Assembly (NCBI GenBank): GCA_025403435.1
Contig: CM046344.1
Location: 18,011,699-18,075,698, forward strand
Length of the DNA stretch: 64,000 nucleotides
Origin: Artocarpus heterophyllus
Taxonomy: Eukaryota > Streptophyta > Magnoliopsida > Rosales > Moraceae
Direction of reading: 5' to 3'
This document shows positions 10,701 through 22,634 of the stretch, one piece after another; the first letter of the stretch is position 1, and every line of letters begins with the position of its first letter. The notes under the pieces are model-generated. The model had not been told where the DNA came from, did not search any database, and was given only the letters and a program-made list of their open reading frames with translations. A program made the position numbers and the translations under genes.

Positions 10701-10919
10701 CAGAGTTTCGAATCAACATCCTCCGTAGTCTCTATGTAAGTATAAGGATCCGTGTCATGTTCATTTGGTTAAGCCAAGAACGCCTCACTATTAAACATAT
10801 ACCTCTCGGGTTGATACACGATCCTCCCACTACGCTAAAGCCCCTTAGGTTGGTGTTCGGGTTCGTTTGGTCTTTCTACATTGATCAGAACGGTTTCATT
10901 CGGAACCTCTAGAGTGATT

Positions 10920-12135
10920 GGATCACTCCTTAACTCCTCAAGCACCACTTTGCTTCGGGTTTAAAATCGTCCATGTAACTCTCCTCAAGGAAAGTTGCAT
11001 TAGTTGAAACTACGACTTTATTTTCCTTTAGGTTATAGAAATAAACCCTTTTAATCCCTTTTGGATATCCTACAAACACGCAAACTTTCAAACATGCTTC
11101 CAACTTATTTGCATCCTTAAACAGGACATGAGCCGGACATCCCTATATGCGAATATAGTTTAAGGATGTCTTTCTGCCCATCCACAACTTGTGAGGAGTT
11201 TGAAGAACCGATTTTGAAGGCACTTTGTTCAAAAGATAACATGCGGTTTGTAGTGCATATCTCCAAAAGGATAAAGGCAATGATGAATAACTCATCATGG
11301 ACCTTACCATGTTTAATAAAGTCATATTCCTTCTTTTTGCTACACTGTTTTGCTGCCAAGTGCCCGGTGTAGTCAAATAGAATAAAATCTCATTCTCTAA
11401 TAAATGTCCCAGAAACTCATCAGAAAGGTATTCTCCACCTCAATCAGATCGCGGTGCCTTTATGGGTCTACCCAATTGTTTTTCCACTTCAACCTAAAAC
11501 TCCCTGAACTTGTCAAAAGTTTTACTTTTGTCGTGTATTAGGTACACATGCTCATACCTTGAGTAATCGTCAATAAAAGTGACAAAGTACTCACACCTTC
11601 CTCGAGCCCGGATGTTCATTGGTCCGCAAACATCACTTTGCACAAGTTCTAGAACCCCTTTGGCTTTATTGTCCTTAGACCCAAATGGTCTTTTGGTTAT
11701 TTTACCCTCCAAACAAGATTCACATTAAGGTATAGATTCCACCTTTAAGTGACTTAAAGGTCCATCCCTTACTGGCCTTTGAATCCTATTCAGGTTAATA
11801 TGACCAGGGTGCAAATGCCAAAGATAAGTCTTATTAGAGTGAGAAGTTTTAAGACTTTTAGAGTTATTATCATTCATCTCAGCATTAAGTAGTAAGTCCG
11901 TCTTAGGTTTGATAAAGTATAGATTATTTTGCATCCATCCAAAACAAATAAAAGATTTATTTTTACGAATCACTACTTTATTATTAAAAGAAACCAAACA
12001 GGAGTCTTCAAATAAACAAACTACAGAAATTAAATTCCTTTTAAATTTAGGAACATAAAAACAATCTCGTAAAATTAAATTCCTATAATTATCAAAATAA
12101 AGATGGACGTCTCCCACTGCTTCCGCCAAGACCAA
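10920..12135 (-). pseudogene. Integrase remnant of element A
   Basis: Minus-strand pieces 12135-11725, 11712-11494 and 11376-11117. The first ends with the zinc-binding pre-integrase (LWHLHPGHINLNRIQ). The second has ELVQSDVCGPMN (first catalytic Asp) and FVTFIDDYSRY. The third has TTPGTWQQNSVAKRRN, where the usual GVAERRN Glu region is changed. The second catalytic motif DRGGEY reads SD-stop-GGE near 11440, a CGA to TGA change. Distal sequence to about 10920 retains the [20 protein letters not shown] C-terminal region in broken frames. Integrase inserted the cDNA; this copy cannot. Confidence 0.85.
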
Positions 12136-13129
12136 AAATCCATCGCCCGTCTGAAGCGTGAAGTCTTCATGAAGCAGACTTCTCGTTTCTTTGAACCCCT
12201 TCAGAGAAACACAAACATGATTAGTTGCACCAGAATCTATGAGCCAAATGTCACTGAATTCCTCAACTAAACAAGTTTCTAAATACAGAAGATCACACCT
12301 ACCTCCTTTGAAAAGGAAGTCCTTACAATACTTCTTGATGTGCCCGACCTTCCCACAGAAGAAGCATTTAAGCTTCTTCGTGTTCTTCTTCTTCTTCTTA
12401 TTGCTCTTGTTGTTAGCAGGAATAGAAGACTTCCTATTCTTAGCCCGTGCCTCTTTCCATTCCTAGAGTTGGGATTGGAACCAAAAGCAACCGCCAAATT
12501 AGCCTCGCCACCAGCAGGAGACTCCATAAGTAGTTCAAACTCCTGTAACTGTTTCATTAATTATGTTAAGGTCATATCTCGTCTATTGCTTAAATTAAAT
12601 GTAGCTCTAAACGGAATAAATTTCTTTGATAGAGTCTCAAAGACCATAGTCATCTGAGTTTCATATCTTGTCCATTGGTTTGTGCCTCAGCGAGGTAACC
12701 TATGACCAACATTATGCGCTCCTTTACAGATGTCCCCGGCCTCTGCTTACAGTTAAGAAGTTTTCAAAGTGCCCCTTGCCGCTTAAGCACCCCTTGCCGC
12801 TTAGTTAAGGCTTGGCCTCCAAACATATCTTCTAGATTATCCAAGATCTGCTTAGCAGTCTCATAATCATCATGTTGAGCCTACAGCACGTTATTCATGC
12901 TAGCCATAACATAGCAGTGGGCCTAATCGTTTGCTTCTTTCTAGCGATCGTACGTTTGGAATTGCTCACTAGAGGAATCTCTCGTAGGCTCGAGAGGACA
13001 AGGGGTTGTCAGCATAAATTTTAGTTTTTCAAAGGAAAGGACAATATCCAAGTTCTGTTTTCAATCATTATAATTTTCTCTGGTTAATTGGTTTTTGTCA
13101 AGTATCGAAGATAAAATGTTTTTAGACAT
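12136..13129 (-). pseudogene. gag-protease remnant of element A
   Basis: The gag start is ATG 13129-13127 (MSKN..), aligned with the intact gag of element B. The frame is broken early, and a small duplication around 12775-12800 repeats a 'cccttgccgctta' string. A longer piece, 12557-12279, has MKQLQEFELL. Near 12340-12375 the zinc knuckle is complete (C-x2-C-x4-H-x4-C in KCFFCGKVGHIKKYC), although out of frame with its surroundings. The protease region follows at about 12130-12280. Gag forms the virus-like particle that packages element RNA. Confidence 0.82.
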
Positions 13130-13276
13130 TTTTAATCTACAATAAAGAATCATATACCAAACATAAGCAAACATATCATAATAATTTAGTAAGATAACAC
13201 AATCATACAAATGTGTTTATGTGTCAAAACCTTAAAAATATTACAACCTTACAACGATAATTCCCAACTTAGAATT

Positions 13277-16200
13277 TGTAACACCCGAGAATTTCTAATG
13301 CATTAAAAATGCATTAAGTTGAGGATTATATTAAGATAAAAAATACAGTTTAAGAAAAAATACTGCATAATAATACAGGAAATTATATGGTATTAAAATA
13401 ATACAGTGTAAGGAAGTACACTGATAAAGTTATGCAACATGAAATTTCACTGCTAAAGTAAAACAATATAGGAATTAGACTGTTTAAGGTCCTGCAGTAT
13501 AGAATTGGACTGTGTAGACCATAAATTCTTTTATGAAAGTGCAAAAAGAGAAAAAAAGAAAAAAATCAAACAAAAAGAAATTAGCTCCCTCTCTCTACTT
13601 TCTCTTTCTAGATTTTCTCTCTCTCTCCTCAAATCTCGTTTAAGATTTTGGCATTTGTTTTCGACACCTCCCGCACCAATGGAAAGCTCTTGTTGAGTTG
13701 AGTCCAACAAGGTGCTGTACCGCCCAAAAAGCCACCGGAGGAAGCCACACGTCCTGCCCAAAGTGGCGGTGAAACCTATTTTTCCTGACGTGATTTCTCC
13801 ACTGTCCGACCACCAATCAATGTGATCTTGGTGTCTATGGACTCAGCATAAAGAGAGAAACAAGATAGTACCAGCCTCACCATTCAACTCTAGCTAGAAA
13901 AGGCCCGACGGAGCCACCACATCTCCACCGTCGCGCCACCTTTGGAACTGCCACTCACGACGGCGGAGAGGTACACCTCCACCACCGTTCGACTAAAAAA
14001 CGAGTGGGTAGCAAAAGCCCTTGACCAATTTTGGTCCACCACCATCGGAGAATCAAGATCAGAGCTCATCCATTTCTACCGACGTTGTACTTCATGATCT
14101 GCTATGTTAGAGGCAAAATTAGGTAAAATTGACACCGCCATTGGACTTAGAAGGGTCGATTTAGGGGGGGTAGGCCTGAGCCCAGCTGCCAACGGAGTTC
14201 GGTCAATGCCGGTCAACGACCAATTTGAGATTTTGTGATCCAGACCTTCGATCGAAGATCCTAGACCTCTTCCTTACTCGTTTCGACGTTCTGAACGCAA
14301 TGGTGACCTCCGTTCGAGCTAATTCCACTCCAGTGAAAACCATCCGGTACTAACTGCATGTAAATCAAGGCGATTCAAACAGCAATAACGGAGTCCAGAA
14401 TGACATTTTCAAGAATGTATGATCTCTAGGAAGCATTCCTAGCTATTCATGGTCGCTCGAGGAGCACTGCAGAGGATGCTTCGCATACTATAGATACAGC
14501 GAGATACAACTGGACCTACTTAGCTTGGAGTCCAAGTAAGTAGGAATCTCGCCTATAGTATGAACCGTTTTAAAATAAATTATTTTAGATGCTTTCATAA
14601 AAATTTATGAAATACATGATCAGTGATTGTTACACTATTTTATGTGAGAATGGGTTTTATAAGATTACAAGGGTGACGAAAAACCCATTAAGGGTAAAAT
14701 CATCATTATCAAGGAAACGGCTAGAACAGAGTCGAACACTCCGATTTAGCATAACGTTCTTAGATGAAAAATGTTCCATAATACGTTAAGTAATGAAATC
14801 GCCAGTAAGACGAGAGATTTAATAAGGGATGTTTAAGTAAATGAGAGGTAAACCGATGGGTTATGAGGTTAACAAGAAAAGTAACCCTGATGGGTTACAA
14901 AGCTAAGTGAAGGAAAGGTAAACTGATGGTTTATAAGGTTAAGTAAAGACAACGATAAACGAAAGTATACTAGTCAAGTTAAAAGGAAAGAATGGTTAAT
15001 GTTTACATTTTATTATCAATCGAGTGGATTGATAATAAAGAAAGTTAACTAATAAGTCGGCTATCGTTTGATCAGGACGTAGAAGCCGACTAATGGAAGG
15101 AATGGGAACGGAATAGAGAACGCTAGAGCATAGTTCAGGTAAGTTCAAATCTCACCTATAGCATGAAGTAAATGATTTTTAAATGCGTATTTATATAATT
15201 TACAAATGATTTTGCAATTATTATGCAAGTTTCTTTTAAAGTATGTTTGCATTTATTATGCAAAAAGTTTTAAAATTCAAGAAAAAAATTTGCAATGAAT
15301 TTGCAATTGTTATGTTTAAAGTCTATTTGCATATTGATATGCATAACGTTTTTTAAAAGTTCAAGTTATAATTTTCAAAGTATTTAAAGTATGTTTTGCA
15401 TTATGACAATGCTTGATGTTTTATAATTTAAGTTATAAGTTATATGATGCATTGGTTATGCAATAAATTGCATTTGTTGTGCAATAAGTTTTAGAATAAA
15501 AGTTATAATTTGTAATATGTAATTTAGTTATATGTTGCATTTGTTATGCAATAAGTGTTAGAATACAAGTTATGATTTGCAAAATGCGTTTGCATTTTAT
15601 GATGCATTTGTTAAGCAATATGTTGCATTTGTTATGCAATAGGTTTTATAGTGCAAGTTATGAATTGCAAGTGTGTTTGCATATGATGTGATTGCATTTG
15701 AGATGTTCACTAAAGTTAATAAGAAGGTAACATAAAGATAAAAAGAAAGTGTGGTACCAGCCTCTTTGTTATGAGGTACAGAAAGTAAAATTAAAGTTTG
15801 ACCTCCTAGATGTGAGGTACAAGACCTCAATGTTTGATGGTCTCAAGTCTTCCACAAGGAAGCATCATGTTTATGATCTCATGATTAATGAGTTGGTACG
15901 AACACTAAAATAAAGTAAGGAAAATGAAGGTAAGATAAGGAATAAGGAGAGAAAGTTAAAGTAAGATAAGAAAAGTTAAAGAACGAAGATAGAAAGTTAA
16001 AGTAAGAAAAGAATGTTCATAAAATGCTTAAAGAAATGTTGCTTGAATGACTTTTTATGAAATATTTATATGTTATGTTATGGAAAACATTCAGAGAAAT
16101 GTTTTATGATAAATATTTATGAAAAACATTTTCATGTTTTCAAGAAAAGTTTTATGAACGACGTTTTAAGAAAAACGTTCAAGAAATGTTTTATGAAAAA

Positions 16201-16863
16201 CGTTTATGCAAAACGTTTCAGAAATTTTTTATGAAAAACGTTTTCAGAAATGTTTATGGAAAATGTTTGTGTAAAATGTTTCAAGAGGAAGGTTTTTATA
16301 AGAAAAGTTTTAAAGCATGATTAAATGATTTGTGAGAATATGTTTGAACTTACTGAGCGAAAGCTTATTAAAAGTTTCTTCATGCTGGAGGTAATTTATT
16401 GGTGACCAGTAGGACCCGTTAGAAGAGCTGGGTGCTGCAGACGATAGATGCGAAGATTTAGGTATGGATACCACCATGGTTTTGCTTCCGCTACACAAAG
16501 AAAATGTTTTCCACTATTTAATATAGTGTTTTCAAAGTTATAAGAAAATCAGAGTTCTAAGAATTGTATTCAAAGTTTTAAGATACAGTTTATGATCTGT
16601 TTTATGTAATTATAAAGTAAAGTTTTAAGCTATGATTTAATAAATATTTCTTATTAAGTTTTAAGAAACGATTTGAAATGATTTTAAGGGCAAGTGTTGA
16701 GCGATGTCTCAACTTGAATGGCGACAGAGGTCACATCAGTTTTAAAAAACGTTTAAAGAAAAAAAATTATTTCAGTATTTTTCTTACTAAGTAAGTAAGA
16801 TTACTATTTATGAAACGATATTTAAGAAAATAAAGTGACTGCCTGAAAAGGCGGGTCGTCACA
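13277..16863 (+). mobile_element. Solo LTR N, nested in element A leader
   Basis: A 3,587-bp unit beginning TGTAACACCCGAG and ending GGGTCGTCACA, flanked by 5-bp GAATT duplications at 13272-13276 and 16864-16868. Removing it with one GAATT rejoins the leader of element A in register with element B (about 26210-26225). No reverse transcriptase, gag or second LTR is present, so it is best read as a solo LTR left by LTR-LTR recombination of an element with very long LTRs, probably Ty3/gypsy (Tekay/Del-like, tentative). Inside are a CT-rich tract at 13585-13640, repeated palindromic strings at 14840-14960, 15190-15690 and 16070-16310, and a stem-loop at about 16347-16373. Confidence 0.85.
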
Positions 16864-16868
16864 GAATT

Positions 16869-18353
16869 CAACAAGCTCATAGGGGAGTCATGCCAAATTC
16901 AATCAAGAACACGGATCCCCTCTTAATTAATATATGTCATCCAGGACCCGTATGATCCAGCATATATTAATAATCGTTTCTTTGGCCATTAATTTTACTA
17001 ACAGAGCTCCAAGAGGAGATTAATAATAAAATTAACATGAGTATGTAGCCATCGTTTCAATATTTTATCAATGATTTATAATCACCACCTAGGAATGTGC
17101 AACCATAAATCATGCTAAAATACCTTATCCTTTTAGAGATCTAATTTGGTACATGATAGAAATCCCTTCCTAGGATCGGGACCGCCATGTTCTTCCTATG
17201 GACCAACGATGGAGGCCTTAGGTCCTCTCTTCGAAAACCTTCTCCCACTCAATCTTTTGAAATCAAGGTTTTATTTTAAAAACATGCATGAACAAATTTT
17301 AATTGAGTGGCACTCCTTATTCTATATGGCATGTCATCAATATACATGGCAAATCATATTATAATGCAGACAAGCAAAGCTACAAGCAAAATAATAATAA
17401 ATAACCGTAATATTATGGTTTCACCCTAGAGAATAGAAAACAAAGATTACAAGAAAATAATTGAAATATTTTATCGATTCTTCATCCTTAAATCCTTAAG
17501 CTATGTCTTTCTTCATGTAATACCCATCCGCAAGTCTTAATTCCGTATGAATCGAATACTTTAATTTTCCGATCATATCTAAATTTAATGTTTCTTAGAA
17601 TTGTCCCAAAAAATAAAATTAAAACTACATGAAAACTGCACCTTTTTTTAAAAAAATTTTAGCTCTCTATCAGCAAACCGATCTGGGTGATCGGTCTGCC
17701 GGTCATGACCCACCAGCCTGCCGATTCATGACAAGTTTGGCTTGCCACCAGAGTCACCTGATTTCTGCCCTGTTGACGGCCTATCGAACCTGATGTTCAG
17801 CTTTCCAATCTTGTGACCATCGACCTGTCGAACTGGAGGGTTCGGCATGCCGACCGAGCAGAGATCACCCTTTTCAGAAAATACAGTTTCTAATGCAATT
17901 TATCAATTTTATTCTTAATAATTTAAAAACATAAAATCAGAGACTCAGACAATACCTGGGAGTGCCATCATCTATCTTCTAGATCCGTCTCTAGGTCCGT
18001 CTTCTCCGAATGATTATTTAATTACAAAATTCTTACAAATTTAAAATTAAGTAATAATTCCTAGATGAAGATGAGAGTCCGTCATCTAATTACATGAAAA
18101 ACCTAGATACACATTCTAACCTCTTAGGAACCATAACCGATATAAATTAATTAATTAATAATTAAATAATAATTTAATCAACCACAATTAATTAATAAAC
18201 ATTCACCATATAATCCATAAAAACATATAAGATTATATAGAAACGTAGAGTGCCAACTCTCTATAAAATTAAATTCAAGCATAGGAGAGATCAAGATCAC
18301 ATAATTTACACATATAGCATGATCACAAACTCGTAAATTTACGTAAAAACCAT
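16869..18353 (-). other. 5' leader of element A
   Basis: Untranslated sequence between the PBS and gag of element A, matching 24720-26210 of element B in inverse orientation. It carries the GC-rich GGCAGGC/GCCTGCC motif cluster at 17670-17865. Short open frames inside, such as 17146-17364, have no counterpart motif and are not considered genes. Confidence 0.75.
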
Positions 18354-18366
18354 GGTTCTGATGCCA
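18354..18366 (-). other. Primer-binding site of element A
   Basis: Minus strand TGGCATCAGAACC, two bases away from the tRNA-Met type PBS TGGTATCAGAGCC kept in element B. It lies 2 bp inside the 5' LTR end, as expected for the site where initiator tRNA-Met primes minus-strand DNA. Confidence 0.8.
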
Positions 18367-18368
18367 AT

Positions 18369-20415
18369 TATTAAAAAAATAGTACGCAACGAAATTTTAA
18401 AATTTTTATATTAGAGTTTTTTTTTCTAAAACTCAAGTTTGACATGCTATATGCATAAATTAACTAGATCTTACTAACCTTTGTGTGTCAAAAAGCTCCT
18501 GCAATCAGTGAAAAGAAGTAACGTTCTAGAAGGACCTCAACCAACTGGCCTTATTTGCTATTCTCTATCCACGATTGGAGTGAGTGTGGGCTCACACGTA
18601 CAGCTTACACGTACAGCTATTCCACCAGGTGACTCTCCTTCCAACCAATTGAGAGAACCCAAAGCTAGTGTTCGTGATTTGAGAACAAGAGCTCTTAGGG
18701 AGTTTCAGAATCTCTCTATCAGAGTATCACTCTTAATCTCTCAATTGATCTAAATAATAATGAGACTCACTCCCTTTTTTATAGAGGTTGGGTCCAATAG
18801 TCAGTCCTCATCAGATAATGCCTCAAAATTCGAATCATAATCAAATTCGGATAAATATATGATGAAATCCGTGTGAAAACATGTGATCTTTTTATCGCGC
18901 ATAGGTAAGCCGATCTGTCTAATTGACAGGCCAAACTTGCCCCATCGGCAGGTCGAACTTGAAGATCGGCATGCCAAACTGTCGATAAAAATCTCAACGA
19001 ATCTTTTATTTTCCACCCGAGATTCTATAGGATAAAGTTTCAGTTTTAATTCAAATAACCCAATAGAAAAGTTATCTAATTAAAACAACTTTATCTTGAT
19101 AATCTCTAGGAAAATAAATGAATTCCTAATAATTCTACAAGTTTATCTTAATTTAATTTATTCAAAATTAAATCAACTGATAAACAGACAAGAATTATCC
19201 GATCTCAATAATTCAACAAGTTTATCTTGAATTAATTTTGTCACAAAATTAATTCAACTAATAAATAGACATGAATCATTTGATTCTTTTAAATTTCAAC
19301 CAACCTAATAAATCTGACATAAGTCACCAATTATTAGAAAAGCACGCCGTATCGTTATAGGATTTTGTGAGCTAGCAAATGGGACCTAATGGCCCTATAT
19401 AGTTCAATCTCTCGATAATTACGAAACCCAATATTCCAGATATATATTACATAATTATTAACTTCAACGCTACTCCACTAAAAGCATGGAGCTACACTCT
19501 TGAACTATATAGAATTACAAAGCCCGTATAGCTAAGTCTCCATGACATATCTTAGTGTATCATATCCTTATAGGATTATCCATAACAGACTTAAGGACAA
19601 GTTCTGTCTTACCTTCTTGATTATTTTTATCTTACGTTTCATTATCTTACCATTGGAAAACTTACCATTCAAAGACAATATACCATTCGGTTATACCTAT
19701 ATATCCAAATGGTTGAGCGCTCTAGTTTTTCAATTATAAGATAACGTATATAAGAGGATATCACTACTCCTAAAGAGGAGCTACGGATTCCATATCTATG
19801 AATAACAAGTCTACACTATCAAGAGTCATGCCTCCAACGTACCAGCATGCATACCACTATTAAAATGTAGGTGTCACTCTTTGGTATATTAAAAGACACA
19901 AGTCAAGACAACGGGCCCACTATTCATTTCAAGATTAAGATACAATACAAATGATTGTCTAAAGTGAATCAATTTGCCAAGATAGAATTATTAATCCAAA
20001 TCAATTCACTTTATGTCCCGATCCAATACATCGTCACCTATGACAATGTGCTAATGTTTCTATTCATAGAGTCTACCTCCGATAGCCAAGACAGACCATT
20101 TCCCAATAGGGATATAGACAACATAACATTCTTTACATGAATAAAGCGCCCAACTTTATTCCCTTGATTGCGGATCTTATGATTTAGACTGTCATCTTAA
20201 GAATTATGTCTTTCGCATAATCTGTCCATCATATGCCTGATTCTTAAAGGTTTAGACCGACAATCTCAAACTATTGTTTGCTTAACATACATTCAACAAA
20301 TATGAATGTAAAGAGGACAAGTTTTGGTATATAAACAATAAATAAATTCTTTATTGATAAAAATGTCTCCAAAAACTTATTACAGTTTTACTCCTTAGGG
20401 CATACATGTCTAACA
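18369..20415 (-). repeat. 5' LTR of copia element A
   Basis: About 2,047 bp starting TGTTAGACATGTATGCCC at 20415 on the minus strand; the PBS-side end is degraded (AATA in place of CAACA). A TATA-like TATAAAAAAG sits at 18774-18783 and would drive element transcription. The GC-rich motif cluster is at about 18900-18970. Short frames such as 18481-18753 and 19542-19739 recur in every LTR copy with indels and are not genes. Confidence 0.88.
18774..18783 (-). promoter_or_regulatory. TATA-like box in element A 5' LTR
   Basis: TATAAAAAAG on the minus strand, equivalent in position to TATATAAAGG in the LTR of element B. It marks the probable U3/R boundary region. Confidence 0.55.
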
Positions 20416-20420
20416 AAAGC

Positions 20421-21717
20421 CATATTTAAGAAATATTATTTTAGAAAACCAAAAAAAAACTTAAATAAAGGAACATTTGAAGAACATTATTGTAATGGGG
20501 GCAAATTAGAAACAAAAAATTAATAAGACAAATATAAAAAAGGAACATCATTATTAACAGGAATAAATCAGAGAACAAGTTTTTCAATGAGGGGGAGCAT
20601 ATATAAAATTTTGTGGATGAATAAGGGTCATATATGAAAAGTATTAGAAAATGTTTAGGTAAAAACACAAATTTTCAATAAATTAGGGTCCATATGCCCC
20701 CCTGAGCGTTCACTCCCTCCATCCATGGCCAAGAAGACACAAAAAATAATACACTAAATCATAATTAAGTGTGAAATATTGTTAAATTATGTTTGCAGTC
20801 ATATTGTTTATCTTTTATAATAAAAGAAAAAATTTAAAAGTATGTTTGTTTTATCAATATATCCTTATTTTATTATGAAACAAAAATTTAACCATTCAAA
20901 ACATATATACAATGAATTTAAACTAAGGCTAATATCAATTTTTTAGGAATATTATAATATATATGTAATTTTGGAAGTAAATATTATTTACAAACTATTA
21001 GAAATAACAGGCCATCTATTTTTTTCGGAAAAATATAGTATATATACCTAATTTTGGAAGTAAATAACTTATTCATGGACTACTAAAAATAATAGGCTAT
21101 TTTAATTTTTTTAACTTATTTATTTTTCCTAATTTGACATAGTTTTTTTCCTTTTTTTTTTTTAGAAAATTACATGCAACATTTGTCATTTTCTTTAATT
21201 GATAATAATGATCTTCTACGACCATATGAATAAGAGTTATGACTTATAAGCATATTTTTGTGTGATATTTAATATGATATTTATGATTATAAAGTTTATT
21301 ATGACTAATGATTTTTGTAGTGGATAGCCAAAAGAAATTTCAACAACATAAAGTGCCTAATGTATTATTATTATGATTTATTCATAAATTGTCTATTTTG
21401 GTGATTAATATGAACTTTTATGTATTTGTGTGTGACATTTTGATTTTTACAAATTTTAGAATTTATTTTAAGAAATTTGGATTTTTTTTTTAAAAAAAAC
21501 TACATGGGGAAACTACATATAGTTTTAGATCCTAACGCCAAACCTACATGTAGTTTGGAGGTCATGTTCTTCCCACGATCGAGGCTTTTGCAAAAAGTCT
21601 TCAATTGATTCAAAATTGTGTTTTAATGCTTTTGCTTCAATCTTTCATATCTAAAACTTCTCTTAATAACTTCTTAACTCATCTAGAGCATTGTTTATGG
21701 TAGTGGAAGATATTTTT
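20421..21717. other. AT-rich spacer with a degenerate tandem duplication
   Basis: No gene is seen. Two adjacent copies of a ~95-bp AT-rich unit sharing 'taattttggaagtaaata' occur at about 20935-21020 and 21025-21110. Around 21500-21560 the string CTACATGTAGTTT and its neighbour form a short inverted repeat. Confidence 0.5.
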
Positions 21718-22634
21718 GTTAGCCCAAGAATAGCTACCCAAGGCGGGGTGAATTCAGTTTTAAAAACTTCTACAATTATTAGAAAGTCTAGACAAAAAAT
21801 GCTCAAGCAATATACACACAAACAAAGATATTGAAATATATAGGCAAATATAAATTGTGTTAAAATGAAAGTGTAAGGAGGAGATATGCAAACACTATTT
21901 ATAGTGGTTCGGTTAAATGCCTACGTCCATTGTAGCAGAGCAAAAACCTTCACTCAACTTCTTACACTATACGACCTTTTCAGCATGATCACTCATTGTA
22001 CAAAGCCGGTGACTTGCTCTATCCAATGCTCACCACACCTTTTTACAAAATGACAATTTCAATGGAGATTGTCTAACCAAAATACCCCAAATTGTAAGGG
22101 TTAGAAACCTAAAGCTTATAGGTTGGATATACAAGAATTTTGGTACACTCACAAAATAATCTCTCTAAAAAGAAATAAATACAAGGTAAGACTTGTTTTG
22201 GAGGTGTGAGCAATTCTCAAGAGAATATGGAACAAATTTGAGCTCAAGAGAATGTGTATGTAATGTATGCTTTGAGAAAACAATGTAACAATGCTTTCAA
22301 TAATTCTCTTATAGTTCTTAGCTAGTTGCACAATGAATGGAGAGGGATATATAGCCTCCAAGTGCTCAACTTTAGCTTAAAAACTCAAATTTAGATCAAA
22401 ATGACCAGTGATAGTGGAGTTCTAATAAATAAAAAACAAGTCGTTATAAACAGTTTGGTAGGCCGGAAAATAGGTTCAGCAGGCCAAAGTTTGAAAACTT
22501 TAAAACAGGACTTCAAATGGTCATCTGATCAGTAGGCCGATGTGGCAGTTTGGTAGACCGAAACTCTAGCCACTGATGGGCTGAACTTGAAGTTCGGTAG
22601 GCCGTTTGAACCTCTACAAAACGGGGCTTCTCAA
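21718..22634. mobile_element. Unclassified TE fragment bordering element B
   Basis: Starts about TGTTAGCCCAAGAATAGC and includes CAAGGCGGGGTGAATTCAG, a kind of sequence common at the edges of plant LTR elements. It ends abruptly at the LTR of element B. At 22445-22610 it holds several copies of the GGTAGGCCGA/AGCAGGCC motif also found in the LTR and leader of elements A and B, although the rest does not resemble them. No coding frame is supported. Confidence 0.4.

Larger units (their letters stand above)
7156..20415 (-). mobile_element. Ty1/copia element A (full structure, dead), with nested solo LTR N
   Basis: Complete LTR retrotransposon on the minus strand. The LTR at 18369-20415 is the 5' one and that at 7156-9185 the 3' one; both begin TGTTAGACA. 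The 3' LTR ends CCAACA, and the end of the 5' LTR is degraded. Direct AAAGC duplications flank it at 7151-7155 and 20416-20420. Removing nested N (13277-16863) leaves about 9.7 kb. Order on the minus strand: PBS, ~1.5-kb leader, gag, protease, integrase, reverse transcriptase, RNase H, polypurine tract. Integrase before reverse transcriptase defines Ty1/copia. The ~2-kb LTRs, long leader and gag type suggest the Angela/BARE side of the Tork group, tentatively. Many stops and frameshifts make it non-autonomous. Confidence 0.92.

Noticed and set aside
13505..13761. Frames over the CT-rich tract of solo LTR N
   Set aside because: Low-complexity Ser/Leu or Arg/Glu translation on both strands; no counterpart in related LTRs.
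19542..20140. Repeated short frames such as 19542-19739, 23315-23506 and 30439-30672 as a conserved small protein family
   Set aside because: They recur only because they lie at the same place in LTR copies of one family, in non-coding U3; frame lengths vary with indels.
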